In this document: positions 28,864-37,370 of the stretch, in pieces
Layout of the letters: every line of letters begins with the position of its first letter
Numbering within the stretch: position 1 is the first letter of the stretch
NCBI RefSeq assembly: GCF_030372105.1
Contig: NZ_JAUDBQ010000002.1
Coordinates: 186,001 to 250,000, forward strand
DNA from: Cellulomonas cellasea
Lineage (GTDB): Bacteria; Actinomycetota; Actinomycetes; Actinomycetales; Cellulomonadaceae
DNA: 64,000 bases
Reading direction: 5' to 3'
Translations under genes and position numbers: made by a program
The notes under the pieces: generated by a model
Told to the model about the DNA's origin: nothing
Database searches by the model: none
What the model saw: the letters and a program-made list of their open reading frames with translations, nothing else

Positions 28864-29082
28864 CTATTCGGCCGGGACCTGGCGCTCGACCAGGTAGGAG
28901 TGGCCGTCCGGCCCCACAACCCGTTCGAGCTGGGTGCGCAGGTCCTGGTCCCGCTCGCGCTCCTCGGCGCTGACCGGGCGGTGCGGGGCTGTCGAGTCGC
29001 CGAGCTGCGGCGGCCCGAAGATCGTCAAGAGCTTCTCCGTCACGCGCATGCCCAGCGGGGTTCGGGGGGCCTTGCCCGTCAT
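28864..29082 (-). CDS. hypothetical small protein (72 aa)
   Basis: A short basic-to-acidic soluble protein starting MTGKAPRTPLGMRVTEKLL and continuing IFGPPQLGDST, with a charged helix SAEERERDQDLRTQLERVV and DGHSYLVER at the end. AAGGAG sits 8 nt before ATG 29082, and the start overlaps the stop of the upstream membrane-protein gene by 4 bp, so it is very probably translated. I do not recognise the family. Confidence 0.7.
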   Translation of the reverse strand: MTGKAPRTPLGMRVTEKLLTIFGPPQLGDSTAPHRPVSAEERERDQDLRTQLERVVGPDGHSYLVERQVPAE

Positions 29083-29480
29083 GGCCTTCTCCTTGCCGGC
29101 GCCACAGCAGCGCCCTCTGCTCCCATTGTCGGCCCGTCCGCTGAGCGGTCGGCGCCAGCACGGCCCGCCGCCCGGTCGACCAGCATCCACGCGGCGGCGC
29201 CGAGCAGCAGCGCGGCGGCGATCACGGCGGGCCACGCGCCGATCGTCGGGGCGGCCAGGTGCGACCCGACGAACGCGAGCACGGCCACGAGGACGACCGC
29301 TGCCGTCCGCAGCCATCCGGCGGCCGGCACGGAACGCCACGCGCACCAGGCGCCGCCTGCGATGAGCACCACTGCGGCGAGGGGCCGCACCCCGGTGAGC
29401 TGCCCGACGGCGAAGCCGACCACGAGCGTCAGGGCTGCGACGACCGCCGTGGGGAGCGTGGCGAGAGGAGGGCGTGGCAC
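29079..29480 (-). CDS. small membrane protein (133 aa), four predicted helices
   Basis: Four hydrophobic segments (TAVVAALTLVVGFAVGQL, LAAVVLIAGGAWCAW, AAVVLVAVLAFVGSHLA, AVIAAALLLGAAAWML) followed by an Arg/Ala-rich cytoplasmic tail. The start is GTG 29480. Function unknown. Coupled to the 72-residue gene by a 4-bp overlap; divergent from pgi. Confidence 0.7.
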   Translation of the reverse strand: MPRPPLATLPTAVVAALTLVVGFAVGQLTGVRPLAAVVLIAGGAWCAWRSVPAAGWLRTAAVVLVAVLAFVGSHLAAPTIGAWPAVIAAALLLGAAAWMLVDRAAGRAGADRSADGPTMGAEGAAVAPARRRP

Positions 29481-29607
29481 GGGACCACTCTAGGCGCCCG
29501 CCCGCGTCTGGCAGCCGCCCGCCAGCCGTCCACCAGCGCGGAGTCCCGCGTGCGACGCCCCCAGGTGGACATACCGTGGTGCCACTGACCTGACGAGAGG
29601 GAGCCCC

Positions 29608-31290
29608 GTGACGACCGAACCCATCGACGCGACCGCGACGACGGCCTGGACCGACCTCACCGCGCAGCGTGACGCGCTCCGCCCCGACCTGCGCGCCTGG
29701 TTCGCCGCCGACCCCGAGCGCACCGAGCGGCTCACACGCACGGTCGGCGACTTGCACGTCGACCTGTCGAAGAACCTGGTGACCGACCAGACGCTGGAGA
29801 CGTTGGTGCGCCTGGCCGACGAGGTCCGCCTGGGCGAGCGCATCTCGGCGATGTTCGCCGGCGAGCACATCAACTCCACCGAGGACCGCGCGGTGCTGCA
29901 CACCGCCCTGCGCCGGCCCGCGTCGGCCAGCCCCGCACTGGTCGTGGACGGCCAGCAGGTCGACACGGACGTCCAGGCCGAGCTCGAGAAGGTCTTCGCC
30001 TTCGCGGACAAGGTCCGGTCGGGCGCCTGGACCGGCGTCACCGGCGCCCGGGTGGCGACTGTGGTGAACATCGGCATCGGCGGCTCGGACCTGGGCCCCG
30101 TGATGGCCTACGAGGCGCTCGCCCCGTACGTGCAGGACGGCCTCGAGCTGCGGTTCGTCTCCAACATCGACCCGACGGACCTCGCGGAGACGGTCCAGGG
30201 CCTGGACCCGACGACCACGCTGTTCATCGTCGCCTCGAAGACGTTCGGCACCATCGAGACGCTCACCAACGCGCGCCTGGCCCGTGAGTGGCTGTGGGAG
30301 CAGCTCGCCGCGGCCGGCGCCATCGAGGACACCGACGAGGCTCGCGCGCAGGCCGTGGCCCGCCACTTCGTCGCCGTGTCGACGGCGCTGGACAAGGTCG
30401 CCGCGTTCGGCATCGACCCGGCCAACGCGTTCGGGTTCTGGGACTGGGTCGGCGGCCGCTACTCGGTGGACTCCGCGATCGGCACGTCGCTGGCCATCGC
30501 GATCGGCCCGGACGGCTTCCGTGACTTCCTGTCCGGGTTCCACGCCGTCGACGAGCACTTCCGCACCACCCCGTTCGCGCAGAACGTGCCGGTGCTGATG
30601 GGCCTGCTCAACGTCTGGTACGTGAACTTCCTCGACGCCGCGACGCACGCCGTGCTGCCCTACGCGCAGCACCTGCACCGGTTCCCGGCGTACCTGCAGC
30701 AGCTCACGATGGAGTCGAACGGCAAGTCGGTCCGCTGGGACGGCACGCCCGTCACCACGCAGACCGGCGAGGTGTTCTGGGGCGAGCCCGGCACCAACGG
30801 GCAGCACGCCTTCTACCAGCTCATCCACCAGGGCACGCGCCTCGTCCCGGCCGACTTCATCGCCGTGGCGAACCCGGCGCACCCGCTCAAGGACGGCGAC
30901 ACCGACGTCCACGAGCTGCTGCTCGCGAACTTCTTCGCGCAGACCAAGGCGCTCGCGTTCGGCAAGACCGCCGACGAGGTCCGCGCCGAGGGCACCGCCG
31001 AGGAGATCGTCCCCGCGCGCGTCTTCACCGGCAGCCGGCCCACCACGTCGATCCTCGCGCCCGCCCTGACGCCGTCGGTGCTCGGCCAGCTGATCGCGCT
31101 GTACGAGCACATCACCTTCGTGCAGGGCGTGGTGTGGGGCATCAACAGCTTCGACCAGTGGGGCGTCGAGCTCGGCAAGAAGCTCGCCCTGGAGATCGCC
31201 CCGGCCGTCTCCGGCGACGCCGAGGCCCTGGCCGCGCAGGACCAGTCCACGCGCAGCCTCATCGAGTACTACCGCACCCACCGCGGCTGA
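29608..31290 (+). CDS. pgi: glucose-6-phosphate isomerase
   Basis: Interconverts glucose-6-phosphate and fructose-6-phosphate. The 560 residues carry [32 protein letters not shown], the signature [41 protein letters not shown] and a C-terminal [24 protein letters not shown] precedes GTG 29608. It closes the route from imported amino sugar and glucose to glycolysis. Confidence 0.97.
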   Translation: MTTEPIDATATTAWTDLTAQRDALRPDLRAWFAADPERTERLTRTVGDLHVDLSKNLVTDQTLETLVRLADEVRLGERISAMFAGEHINSTEDRAVLHTALRRPASASPALVVDGQQVDTDVQAELEKVFAFADKVRSGAWTGVTGARVATVVNIGIGGSDLGPVMAYEALAPYVQDGLELRFVSNIDPTDLAETVQGLDPTTTLFIVASKTFGTIETLTNARLAREWLWEQLAAAGAIEDTDEARAQAVARHFVAVSTALDKVAAFGIDPANAFGFWDWVGGRYSVDSAIGTSLAIAIGPDGFRDFLSGFHAVDEHFRTTPFAQNVPVLMGLLNVWYVNFLDAATHAVLPYAQHLHRFPAYLQQLTMESNGKSVRWDGTPVTTQTGEVFWGEPGTNGQHAFYQLIHQGTRLVPADFIAVANPAHPLKDGDTDVHELLLANFFAQTKALAFGKTADEVRAEGTAEEIVPARVFTGSRPTTSILAPALTPSVLGQLIALYEHITFVQGVVWGINSFDQWGVELGKKLALEIAPAVSGDAEALAAQDQSTRSLIEYYRTHRG

Positions 31291-31302
31291 CCACCGCCTG
31301 AG

Positions 31303-31350
31303 CGCTCGTCGAGGGCCCGCCGGATCAGCCGGCCGGGCCCTCGACGAGCG
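31303..31350. terminator. long bidirectional terminator shared by pgi and the HtrA-like gene
   Basis: A 17-bp perfect inverted repeat (31303-31319 and 31334-31350) capped by a one-base bulge, an inner CCGG/CCGG stem and loop ATCAG. It sits between two convergent genes. Its right arm is inside the protease gene: the protease stop at 31325 lies in the apical part, so the last codons of that gene form half of the stem. Confidence 0.85.
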
Positions 31351-32482
31351 TCACGTCTGCGCTGTGCGACGCCCCGCCGCGGGTCCACTCGAGCGTCACG
31401 GTGTCCCCGGGCTCATGCTCCGCGAGCCGCTCCGACAGGTCGGCCGCCGAGGTGACAGGCGCGCCGTCGAGCATGGTGACGATGTCGCCGGCGATGATCC
31501 CCGCTGCGTCGGCGGGCGTCCCGGAGAGGACTCCAGCGACGGGCGCGCCCGTGTCGTCCCGCTGGCGCCGCAGCAGGTGGTCGGTGGGCTCGTCGACTCC
31601 TAGGCCGCCGGGCCGGGTGGGCTGGTCGGACATGACGAGCTGCACCCCGAGGAACGCCGGGTAGCCGATGGAGACGGTCTCGGTCTCCTCGCCGCTGAGG
31701 ATCTGCGCGGCGATGTCGAGCACGGCCCCCACCGGGATGGCGTAGCCGCGGATGTCCTCCCTGCCGGTGGACGCGGCGGTGGTCATGGCGACGACTTCCC
31801 CGTCCTCGTCGAGCACGGCGCCGCCGGAGTCTCCGGAGACGACGTCGGCGTCGACCTCGATGAGCCCGCCGAGCTCGCGTCCGGTGGTGCTCCCCTCGGT
31901 GCGCGTGGTGATGGTCCGGTCCATCGACGTGACCAGGCCGGGGGTCGCGATGAGCTCGCTGGCGCCTTGCGCGTTGCCCACCACGGTGACGGCGTCGCCG
32001 ATCGCGAGGTCCTCGTCGTGGTCGATGGCGGCGACGGCCAGGTTGGCGGCGTCGTCGAGTTGCAGCACCGCCACGTCGTTCTCGGCGTCGGAGCCGACGA
32101 CGGTCGCGGAGTAGGCGACCGGCGGCACGCCCACGGTGACGGTCACCTCGGTGGAGCCTGCGATCACGTGGGTGTTGGTGAGCACCACGCCGTCGGAGGT
32201 GAGCACGATGCCGGTGCCGGCCGCCTCGGCCCGCTGGTAGCCGAGCTCGGTGTCGAGGATCGCCAGCCCTGCCCGCTCGTCGAGGGTCGCGGCGCGCGGG
32301 TCGACGGTGATCGTCTGCGCGGGAGCGGGCGCCATGGCGCCGGACGGCTCGGGCCCTGACGCGAGCGCCGAGCCGCCGGCGAGGACCGCGACCGCCAGTG
32401 CCGCGCCGACGCCTCCCGCTGCCAGACGGCGTCCGGGCCGACGCCCGCGCGGCATGCGGGCTGCCTCAACCTCGTCATCCAT
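31325..32482 (-). CDS. secreted or membrane-anchored HtrA/DegP-like serine protease with PDZ domain
   Basis: A 385-residue S1C protease. A basic N-terminus RRPGRR and one hydrophobic segment (about 21-42) anchor or export it. The catalytic triad is visible: His105 in LTNTHVIAG, Asp136 in AENDVAVLQL, Ser219 in VSGDSGGAV. A C-terminal PDZ domain covers about 280-380, with PVAGVLSGTPADAAGIIAGDIVTMLDG. It probably degrades misfolded extracytoplasmic proteins. The final EGPAG codons overlap the terminator shared with pgi. Confidence 0.92.
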   Translation of the reverse strand: MDDEVEAARMPRGRRPGRRLAAGGVGAALAVAVLAGGSALASGPEPSGAMAPAPAQTITVDPRAATLDERAGLAILDTELGYQRAEAAGTGIVLTSDGVVLTNTHVIAGSTEVTVTVGVPPVAYSATVVGSDAENDVAVLQLDDAANLAVAAIDHDEDLAIGDAVTVVGNAQGASELIATPGLVTSMDRTITTRTEGSTTGRELGGLIEVDADVVSGDSGGAVLDEDGEVVAMTTAASTGREDIRGYAIPVGAVLDIAAQILSGEETETVSIGYPAFLGVQLVMSDQPTRPGGLGVDEPTDHLLRRQRDDTGAPVAGVLSGTPADAAGIIAGDIVTMLDGAPVTSAADLSERLAEHEPGDTVTLEWTRGGASHSADVTLVEGPAG

Positions 32483-32618
32483 CGCACACCCCCCGCGCCC
32501 GCGCCCCGGACGCGGTTCCCCCTGTCTCCAGGAGAACTCACGCGGGCGGATGCGGCCTGCGCTGCGGGCGCCGGATCACGCTGGCGCAGGTCGGGGCGGC
32601 GCCGGTGTGACGGCTGCG

Positions 32619-32671
32619 TGACGCGGGCGGGGTGACGCGGGCGGGTGACGCGGGCGGGTGACGCGGTTGGG
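32619..32671. repeat. tandem 13-bp repeat, four copies
   Basis: Unit TGACGCGGGCGGG repeated: copy 1 (32619-32632) has one extra G, copies 2 and 3 (32633-32645, 32646-32658) are identical, copy 4 (32659-32671) has TT for GC. It lies in the 204-bp gap before the 3' end of the amidohydrolase gene and after the HtrA-like gene start, where no gene is seen. Possibly slippage-prone. Confidence 0.9.
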
Positions 32672-32686
32672 CGGCGCGGGCCGGTG

Positions 32687-33928
32687 TCAGGCGCGGAACC
32701 GCTCGGCGCGCTCCACGACGTGACCGGTGCGGGAGGCCTCGTCCCAGCGGTAGACGGTGGCGCCGGAGATGAGCACGTGCTCGGCGCGGGAGGCCAGGTC
32801 GAGCGGGTCGCCGGACCAGACCACCACGTCGCCGTCCAGCCCGGGGGCCAGCGACCCGATCCGGCCGTCGAGGCCGAAGAACGACGCGGGGTTCACCGTC
32901 AGCGCCTCGAGGGCCGTCTGGCGGGGCAGCCCGTCCCTGACGGCCAACGCGGCTTGGTGGACCAGGAAGTTGATCGGCACCACGGGGTGGTCCGTGGTGA
33001 TCGCCACCCGCACGCCCGCGGCGGCGATGGCGGCGAGGTTCGAGATGGCGCGGTCGCGCAGCTCGACCTTGGACCGGCTGGTGAGCATCGGCCCGAAGAT
33101 GACCGGCACGTCCCGCTCGGCGAGCACGTCGGCGATCTTGTGGGCCTCGGTGCCGTGGTTGACCACGAGCCGGTAGCCGAACTCGTCGGCGAGGCGCAGC
33201 GCGGTGGCGATGTCGTCGTGGCGGTGGGTGTGCTGGTCCCAGACGAGCTCGCCGTCGAGCACCCGGGTGAGCACCTCGAGACCGAGGTCGACGGAGAACG
33301 GCTCGTCCTTGACGGCGGCGGCCGCCCGGGCGGCCCGATAGTCCTGCGCCCGGGTGAACGCCTCCCGGATGACCAGGGCGACGCCGAGCCGCGTCGAGGG
33401 GAGCTGCTTCTTGTCCCCGTAGACCCGCTTGGGGTTCTCGCCCAGCGCCGACTTCACGCTGACCGCGTCGCTGATCACCTGCTCGTCGATGGTGCGCCCG
33501 CCCCATGACTTGATCGCCACGCTCTGCCCGCCGATGGGGTTGCCCGATCCCGGCTTGACGACGATGGACGTCACGCCGCCGGTCAGCGCGTCGCGGAACC
33601 CCTCGTCGTCGATGTCGATCGCGTCGATGGCCCGCACCGCCGCCTGGTTGGGCCCGGTGAGCTCGTTGATGTCGTTGCCCTCGACCCCGACCCCCTCCTC
33701 GGAGATGCCCACGTGGCCGTGCCCCTCGACGAAGCCGGGGAGCACCCAGCGGCCGCGCGCGTCCACGATCTCGGCGCCGGGCGGGATGGGCACGTCCTTG
33801 CCGACGGCGGTGATCCGCCCACCCTCGATCAGCACCACGCCGCCCTCGATGGGCGGGGCGGTGACGGGGACGACGTATCCGCCGGTCACGGCGACGACGG
33901 GGTGCGAGGGGTTCGGTGCAGACGTCAT
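32687..33928 (-). CDS. metal-dependent amidohydrolase
   Basis: A 413-residue amidohydrolase-superfamily enzyme of the imidazolonepropionase-like group. After a small beta domain come the metal motif PGFVEGHGHVG (HxH), the region HTHRHDDIATAL, LVVNHGTEAHKIADVL and TTDHPVVPIN with the late Asp, then SFFGLDGRIGSLAPGLDGDVVVW. This suits an amide, N-acyl or imide hydrolase. The substrate is not readable and no pathway genes adjoin it. Confidence 0.87.
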   Translation of the reverse strand: MTSAPNPSHPVVAVTGGYVVPVTAPPIEGGVVLIEGGRITAVGKDVPIPPGAEIVDARGRWVLPGFVEGHGHVGISEEGVGVEGNDINELTGPNQAAVRAIDAIDIDDEGFRDALTGGVTSIVVKPGSGNPIGGQSVAIKSWGGRTIDEQVISDAVSVKSALGENPKRVYGDKKQLPSTRLGVALVIREAFTRAQDYRAARAAAAVKDEPFSVDLGLEVLTRVLDGELVWDQHTHRHDDIATALRLADEFGYRLVVNHGTEAHKIADVLAERDVPVIFGPMLTSRSKVELRDRAISNLAAIAAAGVRVAITTDHPVVPINFLVHQAALAVRDGLPRQTALEALTVNPASFFGLDGRIGSLAPGLDGDVVVWSGDPLDLASRAEHVLISGATVYRWDEASRTGHVVERAERFRA

Positions 33929-34012
33929 CCGCCCACCGTACGACGCGCCCCAGGCCCGCCGTCGAGGCCTACGTCACACCGTCGGCGGGCGCGGGCATGG
34001 CCTGCCGCGGGC

Positions 34013-34110
34013 GTACTCTTCAGGCACGGATCCCTTCGGAACGCGGCGGTCAGTCGCCGCGAGGCTCCGCTCTCCAACGACAGCCGGGTTCGCCCGGAGT
34101 CTGGTGACTC
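34013..34110 (+). promoter_or_regulatory. structured leader before the DUF5994 gene
   Basis: From a -10-like TACTCT at 34013 to the ATG at 34111 the leader shows three compact hairpins: GCGGCG-N6-CGCCGC near 34043, CCGGG-TTCG-CCCGG at 34084-34097 (a stable UUCG tetraloop), and GAGTC-TGGT-GACTC at 34097-34110, directly against the start codon. The last two share one base, so they may compete. I see no standard Shine-Dalgarno. I do not recognise a known riboswitch class. Confidence 0.45.
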
Positions 34111-34608
34111 ATGAGCATCAGCTCGCCTGCCCGCGTCCGTCAGCCCCACCGAGCTCCTGCGTCGCCCCTGCGTGTGCATCCCGATTCGTGGTTCGGCTCG
34201 GCGCCCCTCGCGCCGGAGGCCTCCGTGCGGCTGGAGCTGGCCACCGGCCCCTCCGAGAGCCCTGTGGGCGGAGCGTGGTGGCCGTGGAGCCGCGACCTCG
34301 CCGCCCAGGCGCCGGAGCTGCTGGCGGCTGTGGGCGCCGCCTGCGGGTCGAGCGTGGTGCATGTGGTCTACGACCGGCGGACGTGGGGGTCGGTCCCCCA
34401 CCGCCTGCCCCTGGGCGACAGGTACGTCAAGTGCGGTTGGTTCGACCTGACGGACCCGCATCAGGTGTCGCTGCGCCTGTACGACGGCCGCAGGCTGGTG
34501 CTCTTGGTCGTCCCGCCGGACACCGGCAGGCGCACGGCGCTGCGGGCCATGCACCAGGCCGCGGACCCCCACAACCAGCTGACGCCGGGGCAGATCCTGC
34601 CCCGCTGA
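34111..34608 (+). CDS. DUF5994 family protein
   Basis: A 165-residue soluble protein. The segment PVGGAWWPWSRDLAAQAPELL followed by VYDRRTWGSVPHRLPLGDRYVKCGWFD matches the actinobacterial DUF5994 family as I know it; its function is unestablished. It is followed by the cspA gene and its long leader in the same direction. Its upstream region is unusually structured. Confidence 0.75.
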   Translation: MSISSPARVRQPHRAPASPLRVHPDSWFGSAPLAPEASVRLELATGPSESPVGGAWWPWSRDLAAQAPELLAAVGAACGSSVVHVVYDRRTWGSVPHRLPLGDRYVKCGWFDLTDPHQVSLRLYDGRRLVLLVVPPDTGRRTALRAMHQAADPHNQLTPGQILPR

Positions 34609-34639
34609 CCAGGGCTCTGGCGCCTCCGGCTGGAGTCGT

Positions 34640-34792
34640 GTACTGTGACAAAGGATTTGCAGTGCTTGGATGTCATTATTCGTGCCGGTCACACGGCACG
34701 CGTTCCCACAAGGGGCGGACGACGAACACCGTAATCACCTGGTCCCGTTAATTCTGCGGGGTCGTCCCGTCTTACCTCCTGAGGAGAACAAC
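34640..34792 (+). promoter_or_regulatory. long AT-richer 5' leader and promoter region of the cold-shock gene
   Basis: About 150 bp upstream of the cold-shock ATG is much less GC-rich than the rest of the window and includes a perfect hairpin GTGCCG-GTCACA-CGGCAC at 34682-34699 and a GAGGAGAA Shine-Dalgarno about 5 nt before the ATG. Long leaders that refold in the cold are known for cspA-type genes. I could not fix the -35 and -10 elements with confidence. Confidence 0.55.
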
Positions 34793-34996
34793 ATGGCTAC
34801 TGGCACCGTGAAGTGGTTCAACGCCGAAAAGGGCTTCGGCTTCATTGCCCCCGACGACGGCGGCGCCGACGTCTTCGCGCACTACTCGGCCATCGCGAGC
34901 AGCGGCTACCGCTCGCTCGACGAGAACCAGAAGGTGCAGTTCGACGTCACGCAGGGCCCCAAGGGCCCGCAGGCCGAGAACATCACGCCGCTCTGA
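34793..34996 (+). CDS. cspA: cold-shock protein, CspA family
   Basis: A 67-residue single OB-fold RNA chaperone: [16 protein letters not shown] with RNP1 [15 protein letters not shown] with RNP2, and [25 protein letters not shown] precedes the ATG. An in-frame upstream extension of about 41 codons is open but has no family similarity and falls in the leader. A strong terminator follows. Confidence 0.96.
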   Translation: MATGTVKWFNAEKGFGFIAPDDGGADVFAHYSAIASSGYRSLDENQKVQFDVTQGPKGPQAENITPL

Positions 34997-35015
34997 TCGA
35001 GCGCGCCTGACTCAC

Positions 35016-35051
35016 AAGAACGCCCCGGCCGGGAACGGCCGGGGCGTTCTT
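35016..35051 (+). terminator. rho-independent-type terminator after cspA
   Basis: A perfect 15-bp stem AAGAACGCCCCGGCC / GGCCGGGGCGTTCTT (35016-35030 and 35037-35051) with loop GGGAAC, 20 bp after the cspA stop. It ends in TT followed by GCGT. It also faces the convergent gene ending at 35068, so it may act on both. Confidence 0.85.
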
Positions 35052-35067
35052 GCGTCTGCTGACGGCC

Positions 35068-35580
35068 TCAGCCGGTCAAGCCGGTGGGCGACGACGCCAT
35101 CTGCGAGGGCTGCTCCCACAGCTTGATCTGACGACGCTGCCCCTCCAGCAGGTCCGCGGAGTCGATCGTCACCTCGATGATCTCGCCGGCGCCACGGATG
35201 CTGACCACCAGGTCGTGGTCCGGCGAGGCCGGCGCGAGCCGCATCAACCACGACGAGCGCGCCGACGTCCTCGACACCCCGCGCACCGAGCGCGGCTCAT
35301 GCACCGGAGTCGCCAGCGCCAGCCCCGGCTGCCGGGCCAGCACAATCACGCTGTGCTCCGACGCGACCTCCCCGGGCTCCCCCGTGAGCATCTGGACGTC
35401 CGCCGCGCGGATCAGCGACCCTGGCGGCTCCAGCACGATCACCAGGTACTCCACCTGGGCGTTCCACACCCAGACGGGGCCCACCACGTAGGACATCCCC
35501 TCGATCTGCCCCGCGAGCTGCACGCGCGCGACACACCCCGGCACCATCGTCTCCGCCGGCTCCGACTCATCGTGGTCCAC
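35068..35580 (-). CDS. hypothetical protein
   Basis: About 170 residues from GTG 35580, or 159 from ATG 35547. It is a soluble, beta-rich-looking protein (CVARVQLAGQIEGMSYVVG, EYLVIVLEPPGSLI, DLVVSIRGAGEIIEVTIDSADLLEG) with no signal peptide. I do not recognise the family. It is convergent with cspA and divergent from the S4 protein gene. Start is uncertain; an open frame continues to 35676 without support. Confidence 0.6.
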   Translation of the reverse strand: MDHDESEPAETMVPGCVARVQLAGQIEGMSYVVGPVWVWNAQVEYLVIVLEPPGSLIRAADVQMLTGEPGEVASEHSVIVLARQPGLALATPVHEPRSVRGVSRTSARSSWLMRLAPASPDHDLVVSIRGAGEIIEVTIDSADLLEGQRRQIKLWEQPSQMASSPTGLTG

Positions 35581-35716
35581 CGCGCCCCCGTCCCTCGCCC
35601 GTCGGCGGACAGCCGCCCCTGCTCCACCGAACACCGCCGCGCGACGACCGGCAACCGGTCGACACCCGCTGGACACCGTGGGCGCGACCCCCGGCCACGC
35701 CGCCTACAGTCGGGGC

Positions 35717-36097
35717 ATGAGCAACGCCCCGAGCGCGGAGTCGACCCGCCTCGACCGCTGGCTGTGGTGCGCGCGCCTGTTCCGCACACGCGCGCTCGCG
35801 GCGGCCGCCTGCCGGTCAGGCCATGTGCGCATCAACGGCGCGCATGCCAAGGCCGCGTCGACAGTGCGCGTCTCCGATGAGATCCGTGTGCGAGGCGAGG
35901 GCCGGGAGCGGATCGTCGTCGTCACGCAGATCGTGGTCAAGCGGGTCGGGGCCGGGGTGGCCGCCGAATGCTACGTGGGCCACACCCCGCCGCCGCCGAC
36001 CCCTGAGGAGACCCCGGGGGTCCCGGTGCGCGATCGCGGCGCCGGGCGCCCGACCAAGCGCGAGCGCCGCCTGCTGGAGCAGCTCCGGGGGCGTTGA
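35717..36097 (+). CDS. RNA-binding S4 domain protein (Hsp15-like)
   Basis: A 126-residue protein with an N-terminal S4 domain: [46 protein letters not shown] region, then a basic C-terminal tail [15 protein letters not shown]. This matches the Hsp15/HslR family, which recycles stalled nascent-chain 50S subunits in E. coli. No adjacent partner. It precedes luxS by about 90 bp. Confidence 0.88.
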   Translation: MSNAPSAESTRLDRWLWCARLFRTRALAAAACRSGHVRINGAHAKAASTVRVSDEIRVRGEGRERIVVVTQIVVKRVGAGVAAECYVGHTPPPPTPEETPGVPVRDRGAGRPTKRERRLLEQLRGR

Positions 36098-36185
36098 CCC
36101 GCGGACAGCCCGGCACGAGATCATTGGCGTGACGGAGAATCACGACACGAGCACCGTCCCTTGCCCGACGAGCAGAAGGCCCACT

Positions 36186-36653
36186 GTGAACCAGCCCCGC
36201 ATGAACGTCGAGTCCTTCAACCTCGACCACCGCACCGTCGCCGCCCCCTACGTGCGGCTCGCCGACACGAAGGTCCTCCCCGGCGGGGACGTCATCACCA
36301 AGTACGACGTGCGGTTCTGCCAGCCGAACGTCGACCACCTGGAGATGCCGTCGCTGCACTCGCTCGAGCACCTCATGGCGGAGCACTCGCGCAACCACAG
36401 CGACCGGGTCATCGACATCTCCCCGATGGGCTGCCAGACGGGCTTCTACGTGATCCTGCAGGGCGAGTGGGAGTACGACGCGGTGCTGGACCTGCTGCAG
36501 GCCACGCTCGAGGACGTCCTCGCGGCCACCGAGGTGCCGGCTGCCAACGAGGTGCAGTGCGGCTGGGCCGCGAGCCACACGCTCACGGGCGCGCAGGAGG
36601 TCGCTCGCGGCTTCCTGGCCAAGCGGGACGAGTGGGCGCAGGTGAGCGCATGA
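36186..36653 (+). CDS. luxS: S-ribosylhomocysteine lyase (AI-2 synthase)
   Basis: Cleaves S-ribosylhomocysteine to homocysteine and DPD, the AI-2 precursor. The 155 residues carry the metal motif HSLEH (His58, Glu61, His62), the catalytic Cys83 in PMGCQTG and the third metal ligand Cys125 in [13 protein letters not shown] lies five bases before GTG 36186, which decides this start over ATG 36201. It overlaps mtnN by 4 bp, giving the complete detoxification pair for S-adenosylhomocysteine. Confidence 0.96.
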   Translation: MNQPRMNVESFNLDHRTVAAPYVRLADTKVLPGGDVITKYDVRFCQPNVDHLEMPSLHSLEHLMAEHSRNHSDRVIDISPMGCQTGFYVILQGEWEYDAVLDLLQATLEDVLAATEVPAANEVQCGWAASHTLTGAQEVARGFLAKRDEWAQVSA

Positions 36654-37357
36654 TCGCGATCGACGCCCTCATCGTCACAGCGATGCCGGACGAGTCGGCG
36701 CCGTTCGTCGAGCGCGCCGACTTCGTGGGGCAGCCGACGCAGGTGGGGCACGCCGTGCACCGCGCGCTGTCTTTCGACGGTCGCGGCGTGCTGCTCGTGC
36801 AGTGCGGCATCGGCCTGGTGAACGCCGCGACCGCTGCCGCCGTCGCGCTCAACGGGACGAAGGCGCACGTGCTGATCAGCGCGGGCAGCGCCGGCGGCAT
36901 TGGGGCGTCCGTGCGGGTGGGCGACGTGGTGGTCGGGTCCGAGTACGTGTACTCCGGCGCCGACGCGCGGGCCTTCGGCTACTCGCTGGGCCAGGTGCCC
37001 GGCATGCCCGCCGTGTACGAGGGTGACGACGCGCTGCTCAAGACCGCGGCCAACGCCGACGTCCCCGACCTACGGGTGCTGACCGGGGCGATGCTCTCCG
37101 GCGACACGTTCATCGACGCGACGATGGTCGACGCGATCCGGGCGTCCTTCCCCGACGCGCTTTCCACCGACATGGAGTCGGCCGCCCTCGCGCAGACCGC
37201 CCACCTGTACGGGGTGCCGTTCCTGTCCGTGCGCGGCATCTCCGACCTGTGCGGGCCTGCTGCGGACTCCGACTTCCTGCAGCATGTCGACGACGCCGCC
37301 GAGCGCTCGGCGCGCGTGGTCATCAGCTCGTTGTCGGAGATCACCTCGCGGTACTGA
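36650..37357 (+). CDS. mtnN: 5'-methylthioadenosine/S-adenosylhomocysteine nucleosidase
   Basis: Hydrolyses S-adenosylhomocysteine to S-ribosylhomocysteine, the LuxS substrate, and adenine. The 235 residues include [27 protein letters not shown], the catalytic [11 protein letters not shown] and [13 protein letters not shown] 36650 overlaps the luxS stop (ATGA). The order luxS-mtnN reverses the reaction order but keeps both on one transcript. Confidence 0.95.
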   Translation: MIAIDALIVTAMPDESAPFVERADFVGQPTQVGHAVHRALSFDGRGVLLVQCGIGLVNAATAAAVALNGTKAHVLISAGSAGGIGASVRVGDVVVGSEYVYSGADARAFGYSLGQVPGMPAVYEGDDALLKTAANADVPDLRVLTGAMLSGDTFIDATMVDAIRASFPDALSTDMESAALAQTAHLYGVPFLSVRGISDLCGPAADSDFLQHVDDAAERSARVVISSLSEITSRY

Positions 37358-37370
37358 CTCGACGCGCCGG

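Noticed and set aside
29083-31281. A very long open minus-strand frame across pgi.
   Set aside because: It is antisense to a well-conserved gene and is His/Arg/Gly-rich. Only its last 72 codons (28864-29082) with their own Shine-Dalgarno are kept.
34670-34792. A 41-codon in-frame N-terminal extension of the cold-shock protein.
   Set aside because: CspA proteins start at MATGTVKWF, and a strong GAGGAGAA precedes that ATG. The extension falls in the leader.
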